A stretch of DNA of 64,000 nucleotides, taken from NCBI RefSeq assembly GCF_049803835.1, contig NZ_JBNAGK010000011.1:176897-240896 (forward strand), written 5' to 3'. This DNA comes from Pacificoceanicola sp049803835 (GTDB lineage: Bacteria; Pseudomonadota; Alphaproteobacteria; Rhodobacterales; Rhodobacteraceae). Below the pieces are notes generated by a model. The model was not told the origin of the DNA, searched no databases, and worked only from the letters and a program-made list of their open reading frames with translations. Positions 1 to 7,987 of the stretch are shown in pieces; within the stretch, counting starts at the first letter, position 1, and every line of letters starts with the position of its first letter. Position numbers and translations under genes: made by a program.

Positions 1-562
1 AGTCGAAGCCCGAGACGACGAACGCCACCGGCAAGGCCATCAGGTAGAGCACGAACGGCACGCGCCAGCCCATCTGGGACAACAGCCCACCAAGCAGGAC
101 GAAGACCACGCCGCCGAAGGTGTTGATCGCCGACTGCCGGTTCACCACCTCGGCCCGCTCGGCGCCCTGATACTGCACCGCAATCGCCGCCGTAGCGAAG
201 CACAGAACCGCCGCCGTGGCGAGTCCAAGACCGATACGGCTCATAAGAAGCCAGGCGAAGCCGCCCGCGAACCCGCCAAGGATGCCAAACCCCGCCAGCG
301 CGCAGAGCGCCGCAATAAAGCCCTTGCGCTGGTCCATCTGCGCGGTCCTGCGTCCAATCGCCGGGCCCGCCAGCATGATGGCGAAAGCCGGCAGCACGAG
401 CGCGATCCGACCCCAGACCGACGCGCCGCCGGCCAGCGCCTCCTCCATCAACGGAACCGCCGGAGCAATCGCCGCGCCGCTCATGACGGCGCAGGCGCTT
501 GCGGCCCAGATCACCCCGCGCCGGGAAGGCGCAAGGGTCGGCAAGTCTTCGGCGACGCTCAT
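1..562 (-). CDS. MFS transporter, C-terminus beyond the window edge
   Basis: Reading leftward from the ATG at 562 gives MSVAEDLPTLAPSRRGVIWA, then alternating hydrophobic segments and an arginine-rich loop (near GRRTAQMDQRKG) typical of the TM2-TM3 loop of major facilitator superfamily exporters. About six helices are visible in 187 codons; the rest lies off the left edge. The start overlaps the stop of the flavin oxidoreductase gene as ATGA, so it is the fifth gene of the leftward cluster. It probably exports the cluster product or gives self-protection; the substrate cannot be read from the sequence. Family assignment is fairly secure, role is inference. Confidence 0.8.
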   Translation of the reverse strand, partial: MSVAEDLPTLAPSRRGVIWAASACAVMSGAAIAPAVPLMEEALAGGASVWGRIALVLPAFAIMLAGPAIGRRTAQMDQRKGFIAALCALAGFGILGGFAGGFAWLLMSRIGLGLATAAVLCFATAAIAVQYQGAERAEVVNRQSAINTFGGVVFVLLGGLLSQMGWRVPFVLYLMALPVAFVVSGFD

Positions 563-1878
563 TCCGCCGCCCACCGCTGCGGAACCGGCTTGCGCTGCAC
601 CGGGGAGAGCAGGCGCTGCACCGCGAGGTCGGCGGAGGTCAGGCAGCCTTCCATCGTGTGCCCTTCGAGGTAATCCCCGGCGATCTCCAGCCCGTTGACG
701 CTTTCCGCCGCCCGCAGGATGTCCCGCTTTTTCTGCGTGAAAAAGGGCGCATAGCCGCAGATGCCGCCGGGATGCCGCGCCACGTGCACTTTCAGCCGCG
801 CCGCCTTGATCGGCAACCGCTTGGAGAAGGTCTCTTCCGCGATCTGCACCAGCTCCGAGTCGGAACGGTCGAGGATGTCGCGCGCCGCCTTGCCCGAGAG
901 GGTGAAACGGACGTGATGCGGCGAATGCAGGCGGTTGGCGGAGCAATGGCCCAAAGGCGCACCCGGCTCGAACATGATCGAATGCACGCCATCCTTGAAC
1001 ACCGGCGCGTCGTAGACGGCGTTGACCATCGCCAGGGGAAAATACCGCAGCTGATCGAGCGCCACCCGGCCATAGGCGGGCAGGTCCGCGATCTGGCGCA
1101 GGACATGCGCGGGCACCGCCGAGATCACCCGGCTTGCCGGGATCATCCGCGGCCCGGTCTTCTCCTCCAGCATCAGGCCACTGACATGCCCGTCGTAGGT
1201 CAGAACCTTGCGCACCTTGGAACCGAAGCGGATGGTCTTCCCCTGCGCCAGCGAATCGTGGAACTGCCCGATGCCGCCCGCGATGGCGTGATGAGAGCCT
1301 TTGCCGAAGCCGGAGGCGAAGAGCATCATCAGCGATGGGTACAGCTCCGACGGCTCTGCCCCGCCCATGATGATGGAAAACAGGCGCAGCGGCCCATCAT
1401 TCAGGCGCCGGGTGAAATGCCGGTCGATGGTCTTGTGATCCCAGCGGTTTTCCACCTGCTCGATCAGCCCATCCGTGTAATTCAGCCGATCCGCATTCTG
1501 CCGGGCGTAGTTTAGGAAGTTCCGGAACTGCAGGGCCCCGCGCGGCCCCAGCGCCGACGCCAGCCGCAGATCGCCGGTCAGCGTCTTCGACTTCTCCAAC
1601 GCCACCAGCGCGTCGTTCAGGACGATGTGGAACCCCGGGTGCTGGTCCTCGAACTCCGATATGCCGAACTCCTTGAGCAAGGCATTGAACCGCACCCAGG
1701 CGCTGGAGAAATTCTTGCCGCCGATTTCAAAGGCATGCTCACCCTGCCGGATGCAGGCAGCGCGGCCGCCGACATGGGTCCCGGCTTCGTGTATGATGCT
1801 CGGAATGCCCCGGGCGGCGAGGTAATGGGCGGCGCCGAGGCCGGAAACGCCGGCACCGATGATATGAACGGGATCCAT
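559..1878 (-). CDS. FAD-dependent amine-oxidase/phytoene-desaturase-like oxidoreductase
   Basis: The 439-residue protein opens with a Rossmann FAD-binding motif GAGVSGLGAAHYL (residues 8-20), followed by GGRA and EIGGKNF, and closes with AGDYLEGHTMEGCLTSADLA, the second FAD contact of the protoporphyrinogen-oxidase/amine-oxidase/desaturase family. A longer frame exists upstream, but the ATG at 1878 has AGGAGA six bases before it and overlaps the preceding stop as TGATG, so I chose it. It is translationally coupled behind the AfsA-like gene. It probably oxidises or desaturates an intermediate of this pathway. Whether the substrate is an amine, a lipid or a ring compound is unknown. Confidence 0.82.
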   Translation of the reverse strand: MDPVHIIGAGVSGLGAAHYLAARGIPSIIHEAGTHVGGRAACIRQGEHAFEIGGKNFSSAWVRFNALLKEFGISEFEDQHPGFHIVLNDALVALEKSKTLTGDLRLASALGPRGALQFRNFLNYARQNADRLNYTDGLIEQVENRWDHKTIDRHFTRRLNDGPLRLFSIIMGGAEPSELYPSLMMLFASGFGKGSHHAIAGGIGQFHDSLAQGKTIRFGSKVRKVLTYDGHVSGLMLEEKTGPRMIPASRVISAVPAHVLRQIADLPAYGRVALDQLRYFPLAMVNAVYDAPVFKDGVHSIMFEPGAPLGHCSANRLHSPHHVRFTLSGKAARDILDRSDSELVQIAEETFSKRLPIKAARLKVHVARHPGGICGYAPFFTQKKRDILRAAESVNGLEIAGDYLEGHTMEGCLTSADLAVQRLLSPVQRKPVPQRWAAE

Positions 1879-2732
1879 CAGGCTTCTCCTTGAACTGATT
1901 TCTTTGCCCGGCTCTGCACGCGGGCGGTGTGAATGGAACATTTGGCAAAGGGTTTCTGCGCAGCGTAGAGCCAGGCGGAGCGGCTCAGCCGCCCCCTGCC
2001 GACGTCGGAAAACTGCCGGGCCCCGCGCAGGAACACGCCCTGCGAGAGGTCAGCCAAGGGCTCGACCTGCTCGATGGTCACGCCGGTGAGAATGTCGCGG
2101 ATGCGGTGATCGCCATCCGCCGTTGCATTGAGATACCGCTGCACCTGCATGAAGCATTCGAGCAGATAGAGCGGATGCACCGCCTGCGTCGTGTCGGCGA
2201 ACAGGCAGCGGGAGGAGATCGGCAGCAGACGCGTCTCGATGTGATCATCCGTCACCACCGGCGTGGTGATCAGCACGTTCTCCGGCCGCACCTTGTTGAG
2301 CGGCTTGCCGTCACACGGCGGCAGACCATGTCCCGGCTGGAAGGTCTCCCGTTTCGGCAACGGGCGCAGTTGCCGGGTCAGCTCGACCTCGATCCGGGCG
2401 CGCTGCTTGCCGGTCTGATGGATCTCCACCTTGCAGCACAACCGCCCGTTTTTCTCGGCGGTGTAGGTCTCCACCGTCACCGGCGCATCGAACAGAACGT
2501 ACTGGATGAAATCCGCCCGCACGGCACTGACGTAGCATGGCGCCGTGGCGCAATTCTGCGCTGCCTGTACCGCGCTTTCGAGCAGCAACAGGCCGGGGAC
2601 ATGGTCCAGCGGATGGTCGAAGAAGAACGGATGGGACTGGTCGATGATCAGCCGCGCCACGCCGGGGCGGTCGCTCGGGCAATATTGCAGGACTGCGTTG
2701 CGCAGGTCCATGCGGCGGTCAAGGGCGCTCAT
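1878..2732 (-). CDS. AfsA-type hotdog protein (butenolide/gamma-butyrolactone synthase-like)
   Basis: Residues 34-52 read HPFFFDHPLDHVPGLLLLE, which matches the A-factor biosynthesis hotdog signature (DHP.DHVPG.LLLE) of AfsA, the Streptomyces enzyme that condenses a beta-ketoacyl carrier with dihydroxyacetone phosphate. A second, weaker hotdog half is visible near residues 175-205 (CLFADTTQAVHPLYLLECFM). The length of 284 residues is near the usual size. AfsA proteins are best known from actinobacteria, so finding one inside a leftward operon with TrpA-like, TrpF-like and flavin enzymes in an alphaproteobacterium is unusual. The inferred role is joining an acyl chain to a small phosphorylated or hydroxylated partner. 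The start overlaps the TrpA-like stop as ATGA. Confidence 0.85.
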   Translation of the reverse strand: MSALDRRMDLRNAVLQYCPSDRPGVARLIIDQSHPFFFDHPLDHVPGLLLLESAVQAAQNCATAPCYVSAVRADFIQYVLFDAPVTVETYTAEKNGRLCCKVEIHQTGKQRARIEVELTRQLRPLPKRETFQPGHGLPPCDGKPLNKVRPENVLITTPVVTDDHIETRLLPISSRCLFADTTQAVHPLYLLECFMQVQRYLNATADGDHRIRDILTGVTIEQVEPLADLSQGVFLRGARQFSDVGRGRLSRSAWLYAAQKPFAKCSIHTARVQSRAKKSVQGEA

Positions 2733-3541
2733 GCCTTCGTCTCCCGGTTCAGCGCTTTGATGAAGGCGGCGGTTTCCTCGACGGGGTCGAGCCCGGCGGC
2801 AAGCGCAGTTTCGACGACGCCGGACACCGCGCTGCCGACGATGGCGATGTCCGCCCCTGCGGCAAACGCCTTGCCCACATCACTCGGGGTCTTGAGGCCA
2901 AACCCGAGCGCGATCGGCAGGGTCGTGTGCCCGCGCAGGGCTTCGATCTGGCAAGTCAGGTCCGCCGGATCGACAGAGCCTCCGGACCGCCCATAGGATG
3001 AAACGAGATAGATGAACGCCCCGGCCCGGCCGAGCACCTGCTGACGCACTTCCGGCAGCGCATTGGCATAGATCGTCCCGACCTGCGCCAACCCCGCACC
3101 CCGTGCGGCGAGGTCGAAGCGGGTGGTCAGGACGGGCGGCAAGCCATGAGGCAGCACCCCGGCAAACCCCGCCTGCTTCGCAAGCCCGAGGATTTTCTCG
3201 AATCCTTCCGGACGCAGGGTATGGCTCGAATCGGCCAGCAGGATGATGTCCAGGGACCCGGTGAACTCGGCGGCCATGGCGATCACCGCCTCGGCGCCGG
3301 CCTCATTCCGCAAGGCCCGCTCGTGTGCATGGAGCAGCGTCCTGCCATCGGTGAAGGCGTTGCGGAACGGCAGGCACAGCTCGACCATCGCAACGCCGAT
3401 CCGGACACATTCGCGGAGCAGGTCCCGTGTGGCGGCGAGCGACGGATCGCCCGCCATGATCAGCGGGCACAGCCGGTGCAACCGGGCCCGCGAAGGGATC
3501 ACCGGCGTGGCATTCGAGAAATCGGGGGTATGGTTCATCAT
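2729..3541 (-). CDS. TrpA-like (tryptophan synthase alpha) TIM-barrel lyase, stand-alone paralogue
   Basis: This 270-residue protein follows the tryptophan synthase alpha fold. The catalytic Glu (E54, in MVELCLPF) and Asp (D65, in FTDGRTLL) are kept, as are the beta-6 segment AFIYLVSSYGRSGG (174-187) and the phosphate-binding region ALGFGLKTPSDV plus IVGSAVSG (211-241). The usual PFSDPLADG is changed to PFRNAFTDG. No TrpB or TrpC gene is nearby, so it is unlikely to make tryptophan; a retro-aldol or aldol reaction on an indole-glycerol-phosphate-like or other phosphorylated substrate is the likeliest use. It overlaps both neighbours by four bases. Two consecutive ATGs (3541, 3538) are possible starts. 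Confidence 0.85.
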   Translation of the reverse strand: MMNHTPDFSNATPVIPSRARLHRLCPLIMAGDPSLAATRDLLRECVRIGVAMVELCLPFRNAFTDGRTLLHAHERALRNEAGAEAVIAMAAEFTGSLDIILLADSSHTLRPEGFEKILGLAKQAGFAGVLPHGLPPVLTTRFDLAARGAGLAQVGTIYANALPEVRQQVLGRAGAFIYLVSSYGRSGGSVDPADLTCQIEALRGHTTLPIALGFGLKTPSDVGKAFAAGADIAIVGSAVSGVVETALAAGLDPVEETAAFIKALNRETKA

Positions 3542-4206
3542 GAGGCAGCCTGGAACAAGGTGGATGGGGAGGAAGCAAGCACGAGCATCCGCGCCGCCTT
3601 GCGGTGGATCGCACCGCCTTTGATCCGCGCGGCGGAATCGACGTCCACCGCCTCGAAACCCGTCGTTTCGGACAAGTCGCAGATGCGGTCCGGGGTCAGC
3701 CCCCCGGCCAGCCAGACACGCGAGCCGTCCAGCCGGTCCCGCCAGGACGCGGCAACGGACGCATCAAGACTGACTCCTGTGGAGCCGATCGCCTGCCGCC
3801 CGCCGATGCGGTCGATCAGGAACACGTCGCAGCCCGCGGTCCTGTAGGGGTCGATCAGGCGCTGGATCGGACTGAAGCCATCGTCATCGACGTGGACCGT
3901 CTTGATGACCGTCAGCCCCTGGTCCTTGAGATAGGCAATGTCGCGCGGCGCATTGAACCCGTGCAGTTGTACATGCCTCACCGGCGTGTGCTTCAGGAGC
4001 GACCAAAGCTCCGTCACCCGCCGCTTCACGCAGACCGCGACCGGCGTGACCCGCTCCGCACACTCCGCCAGTCCGGCCAGTTGCGCGTCGCTCAGGTTCT
4101 TCGGGTGCCCCGCTATGCCGGTCCACAATCCTGCATAGCGGGCGCCCTCCTGGTCAAGAATGTCCAGTTCTTCGCGATTGGTTATACCGCAGATCTTCAA
4201 ATCCAT
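3538..4206 (-). CDS. TrpF-like phosphoribosylanthranilate isomerase paralogue
   Basis: A 222-residue TIM barrel with the TrpF opening MDLKICGITN: the catalytic Cys is C6, the general-acid Asp is D132 (FLIDRIGG), and the LAGGLTPDRI segment is at 166-175. Positions that normally hold the substrate differ. The SPR segment after beta-2 reads HPK (34-36), the GG.G loop reads IGSTG, and the phosphate-binding VSSGVE reads VDSAAR (189-194). These changes argue for an altered substrate rather than housekeeping tryptophan synthesis. It is the first gene of the leftward operon and starts at the divergent promoter. AfsA, TrpA-like and flavin enzymes follow without gaps. Confidence 0.83.
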   Translation of the reverse strand: MDLKICGITNREELDILDQEGARYAGLWTGIAGHPKNLSDAQLAGLAECAERVTPVAVCVKRRVTELWSLLKHTPVRHVQLHGFNAPRDIAYLKDQGLTVIKTVHVDDDGFSPIQRLIDPYRTAGCDVFLIDRIGGRQAIGSTGVSLDASVAASWRDRLDGSRVWLAGGLTPDRICDLSETTGFEAVDVDSAARIKGGAIHRKAARMLVLASSPSTLFQAAS

Positions 4207-4595
4207 CTTTATCTCTCCGGAATCAGAATTACGGAATTCACTTCATGGAAAAACGATAGGCAAAAGCCTTGTTACATAGTGTCCAATATTTCGCCGAGTT
4301 GTGCGCGGCCCGCACGCTGTGTGACGCTGGCAAACACAGTGTGACATTGGCGACAGCGTCACGAGAGTCCTTTTATACAGGGCTTGTTCGCGCATCCATC
4401 ACGCGGAGAACACCGCATATCCGTCAGTCACACACGTGACGGTTGCGCCATTTTCCGTCACATTCGAAAATCTTCCGTGTGAAAACGTCTTACAAACCGA
4501 CGAAACGCCTTTTTGTTTTTTGGAAGATTCAGGCGAGGGTGACCTCGGAATAAAAATGACCGTTCCATTTCAATTCTGACCTGAGGAAATCACAA
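4207..4595. promoter_or_regulatory. Divergent promoter region with repeated GTGAC/GTCAC elements
   Basis: This 389-bp gap separates the two arms of the cluster and holds no gene. It is clearly more AT-rich than its surroundings near 4490-4570. GTGTGAC occurs at 4319-4325 and 4339-4345, exactly 20 bases apart. GTCAC occurs at 4358-4362 and 4457-4461, and GTGAC at 4539-4543. A palindrome GTCAC-acac-GTGAC lies at 4427-4440 inside a wider CCGTCA/TGACGG repeat (4421-4442). The density suggests one regulator binding several sites between the divergent promoters. No regulator gene is seen in the visible part of the cluster. Confidence 0.6.
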
Positions 4596-5486
4596 ATGTT
4601 CTGCAAGACCCGCACGCCCCTTTTCGCTCTCGCAACCGCAGCCGTCGCCTCTCTGGCAGGCTACGCCGGGGCCGAGCCGCTGCTCGAACCGGCCACCCCG
4701 ACATCGCCCGTCACGAATGACTGCCGCCAGGTGATGGAAGGCGTTCAGAACCGCTACAACGGCTATGACAGCTGGCGCATCGTGCACATGAAGATCACCG
4801 ACGAGACCGGCGCCGTGAAGACCCGCCGCATCGCCGCCGCGCACAAGAATGACGGCATCAACCGCCGCCTGCGCTCCTACGTCTTCGATCCCGAAGAGCT
4901 GGCCGGGGTCGAATCCTCCGTGCGCGACAGCTTCGAGAAGGGCCTGCCGGACAAGGTCTGGGTCTACCTGCCCTCCGCCGACAAGATCATCGACGTGAAG
5001 TCCGAGGACCTTTCGCAGCGCCTCTACGGCTCCGACCTCGCCGTGGGCGAGATGCTGATCCGCCAGGCGGACGACTATGATTGCAAGATGCTCGGCGTCG
5101 GCGAGTTCCGCGGCTATCCGGTCTACAAGATCTATGTGAACCCGCGGACCGAGGATGAAGTCATCCGTCTTGGCCTGCGCGACGGCGAGCTTTGGGCCGA
5201 CACCGAGACCTTCATGCCGATCTATTCCAGTTTCAACGCCGATGCGCCGAACGAACAGCGCGTTCTGGAAACGCTCGACCTGCGCTGGGTCAACGGTGTC
5301 TTTGCCCCGGCGAAGTACCGCGTCTCGACCATCAAGGAAGGCCGCGTCGTCTCCTTCTCCGATTTCCACACCGAGGGCGAGGCCTTCAACATCGGCCTGC
5401 CGTCGCGCTGGTTCGAGCTGGATGACCTCTCCAACCCGGCGAGCGATTTCAAGGACTTCCGCTCCGAGAACTTCGCAACCAACTGA
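4596..5486 (+). CDS. Outer-membrane lipoprotein-sorting (LolA-like) periplasmic protein
   Basis: The 296-residue product starts with a cleavable signal peptide (hydrophobic core ALATAAVASLAG, AYA-like end near residue 26). The mature part resembles the family annotated as outer membrane lipoprotein-sorting protein, a LolA/LolB-fold half-barrel that binds acyl chains: segments VWVYLPSADKIIDVKSEDLSQRLYGSD and YKIYVNPRTEDEVIRLGLRDG are characteristic. TGAGGAAA precedes the ATG by about eight bases. This family commonly sits next to MMPL/RND lipid transporters, as here (65 bases downstream). It probably carries a lipidic product through the periplasm for the next gene. It is first in the rightward arm. 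Confidence 0.8.
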   Translation: MFCKTRTPLFALATAAVASLAGYAGAEPLLEPATPTSPVTNDCRQVMEGVQNRYNGYDSWRIVHMKITDETGAVKTRRIAAAHKNDGINRRLRSYVFDPEELAGVESSVRDSFEKGLPDKVWVYLPSADKIIDVKSEDLSQRLYGSDLAVGEMLIRQADDYDCKMLGVGEFRGYPVYKIYVNPRTEDEVIRLGLRDGELWADTETFMPIYSSFNADAPNEQRVLETLDLRWVNGVFAPAKYRVSTIKEGRVVSFSDFHTEGEAFNIGLPSRWFELDDLSNPASDFKDFRSENFATN

Positions 5487-5551
5487 TCTGACCCGGCGCG
5501 GTCGGCCTTGCCCCGGCCGCGCCACCTCACACCCCAACAGGAGCCCGATCC

Positions 5552-7987
5552 ATGAACCCGCTTTCCTTCATCGAAGGGGCGATGACGCGCTTTTTGCAGC
5601 TGGTCTACACCCGCCGCCTGATCGCCTTCGTCGTCCTTCTGGCAGCCGTCTTCGGCTATGTCGCGACCAACCTCCCCTCCCTCCAGAAAGACGGCCGTGT
5701 CGAAGCCTTCATGCATGAAAGCGACCCGGCCCTGGCCACCTATTACGCCATGCGCCGCGAGTTCGGGCAGGACAACCGCCTTGTCGTGGCGGTGAAGTCG
5801 GAGAACGTCTTCTCCACCGAGTTCCTGACGAAATTCTCGAAGATGCACCGCGAACTGGCGGACAATGTCCCCTATGTCTCGGAAATCTTCTCTCCTTATA
5901 ACATCCCCTTCATCGAGCATGAGGACGGCGGTGTGTTCCTTGAAGAACTCGTCCGCAACATGCTCCAGCGTGGCCGCAACCCCGAAGAGCTGAAGGACCG
6001 CATCCTCGATACGCCGCTCTATCAGAACTTCATCGTCTCGAAGGACGGCAGCACCGCAGCCGTTGTGATCGAGCCCTATCGCTACGCGCCCGCCGCCGCG
6101 GACTGTGTGCCCGATCCGTCCTCCGGGGCGACCTGCGAGATCGTCTTTACACCGCTCAGCGAACGTCCGCTCCTTGGCGCCCCGCAATACGCGGAAATGA
6201 CCGCCGCCGCCCGCGCCATTGCCGCGAAGTATGAAGGTCAAAGTTTCGAGATCGCCATTGCCGGCGCCCCCGTGCTTTCCACGGAAATCGTCGCGATGAT
6301 GGAAGGCGACATGCCGCGCTTCACCCTCGCCTGCGTGATCCTCACCGTGCTTGCCATGATTGCGCTGCACCGCAGCTTCCTCGTCGCCCTCGGCGCCTTC
6401 CTGAGCTTTGCCACCGCGCTGTTCACCACGCTCGCCACCGTCGCCGCCACCGGCACCGCCATGACGCCCCCGGTGCAGCTGCTCATCCCGATGACGCTGG
6501 TCGTGGGGCTGTGTACCTACATCCACTTCATCGCCACGGTCCTGAAGGCCCGCAGCACTGAAAAGGATGGCCGCGAGGCGCTCAAGATCGCCGTGAAGAA
6601 GGCGAACACGCCGATCCTCTTCACCGCGCTGACCACCGCTGGCGGTCTCATCGGCCTCGCTGCCGCGCCCCTTGCACCGATCACCGCGCTCGGTGTCTTT
6701 GGCACCGTCTCCGTGGGTGTGTCCTACCTGCTCGCCATGACCTGGGCGACGCTGGTCTTCCGCACCCTGCCCGAGCGGTACCTCAACAAGCAGTCGGAAA
6801 AGCCGGGCGTCATCGCTTCCGTCCTGACCAAGGGCGCCATGATCGCCGCCGAGGCTCCGCGCCGCACGCTGGCCCTTTGCGCGGGTGTGACCCTCGCCGC
6901 GGCTCTGGGGATCTTCAACCTCAGCTACTCGCACAACTCGCTGCTCTGGCTGCCGCAGGACAACCAGGCGCGTCAGTCCACCGAGTTCATCGACGACACC
7001 TTCCACGGCACCGTGAACCTCGAAATGGTCATCACGCCGACGACCGGCTATGACTTCCGCGACGAAACGCTCCTGAAGACAGTCGAGGAAACCGCGCTTG
7101 GCTCCTATGCCGCCGTGGACATCCCGATCGGGCGTCACACCTCGATCATCTCCTTCCTCGAAGAGACAAACCAGGCGATCAACGACGGCGACCTCGCCGC
7201 GCGGACCATCCCCGGGCAGGAAGAGATCTGGGATCAGCTGCTGCTGCTCGAAGGTCAGGGCATCGACGACATGAAGCGCTACGTCTCCATGGACTACTCG
7301 TCGGGCCGCGTCTCCTTCCAGACGCCCTGGCTTGAGGCCAAGCTCTACACGGATGTGATCGAGACCATCGAAACCCGCTTCGAGACGGCCCTCGGCGACA
7401 CCGCCAAGGTCGAGAGCACCGGCCTTATCGCCCTGCTTGCCAAGACCTCCAAGAAGGTTCTGGACAGCATGACGGTGTCCTATGCCATCGCCCTCACACT
7501 GGTGACAGGCATGATGGTTCTCGCCCTGCGCTCCGTTGGCCTCGGCCTCGTCAGCATGGTGCCGAATGTCGCCCCCTTCGTGGTGTTGCTCGGGGTCATG
7601 GGGTATCTGGGCATCCCGCTCGACACCTTCACGGTGCTGATCGGCGGCATCATCACCGGCCTGATCGTCGATGACACGTTGCACTTCTTCCACGGCGTCA
7701 AGAGCCGTCTGGAGAAGGGTCTGGAGATGCAGGAGGCCATCCGCGCCACCATGTCCGACATTGGCCGCGCGGTGTTCACCACCACGGTTGTCGTCATGGC
7801 CGGCTTCGCGGTGTTCAACCTCTCCTCCATGTCGAACATCCAGAGCTTCGGCCTGCTGATGGCCTCGGGTGCGCTGCTGGCCCTGCTCTCCGAAGTCTTC
7901 ATCGGCCCGGCGGCGCTCATGGTCTACGACCGCCTGCGGCAGCCGAAGGCAACTGCCACGGCGGAGTTCACCGATGCACCGGCCTGA
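5552..7987 (+). CDS. MMPL/RND-family transporter, likely lipid or hydrophobic-product exporter
   Basis: An 811-residue RND protein with the duplicated MMPL layout: one N-terminal helix (IAFVVLLAAVFGYVATNL), a periplasmic domain, a five-helix bundle from about residue 250, a second periplasmic domain and a second bundle from about 630. The second bundle contains LIGGIITGLIVDDTLHFFHG, in which the acidic pair expected for proton coupling is visible. AGGAG lies about ten bases before the ATG. The LolA-like gene upstream and UbiD gene downstream (14-base overlap) make a three-gene operon. By analogy with HpnN-like and mycobacterial MmpL proteins, it would move a hydrophobic compound out of the inner membrane. 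The substrate is unknown. Confidence 0.88.
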   Translation: MNPLSFIEGAMTRFLQLVYTRRLIAFVVLLAAVFGYVATNLPSLQKDGRVEAFMHESDPALATYYAMRREFGQDNRLVVAVKSENVFSTEFLTKFSKMHRELADNVPYVSEIFSPYNIPFIEHEDGGVFLEELVRNMLQRGRNPEELKDRILDTPLYQNFIVSKDGSTAAVVIEPYRYAPAAADCVPDPSSGATCEIVFTPLSERPLLGAPQYAEMTAAARAIAAKYEGQSFEIAIAGAPVLSTEIVAMMEGDMPRFTLACVILTVLAMIALHRSFLVALGAFLSFATALFTTLATVAATGTAMTPPVQLLIPMTLVVGLCTYIHFIATVLKARSTEKDGREALKIAVKKANTPILFTALTTAGGLIGLAAAPLAPITALGVFGTVSVGVSYLLAMTWATLVFRTLPERYLNKQSEKPGVIASVLTKGAMIAAEAPRRTLALCAGVTLAAALGIFNLSYSHNSLLWLPQDNQARQSTEFIDDTFHGTVNLEMVITPTTGYDFRDETLLKTVEETALGSYAAVDIPIGRHTSIISFLEETNQAINDGDLAARTIPGQEEIWDQLLLLEGQGIDDMKRYVSMDYSSGRVSFQTPWLEAKLYTDVIETIETRFETALGDTAKVESTGLIALLAKTSKKVLDSMTVSYAIALTLVTGMMVLALRSVGLGLVSMVPNVAPFVVLLGVMGYLGIPLDTFTVLIGGIITGLIVDDTLHFFHGVKSRLEKGLEMQEAIRATMSDIGRAVFTTTVVVMAGFAVFNLSSMSNIQSFGLLMASGALLALLSEVFIGPAALMVYDRLRQPKATATAEFTDAPA

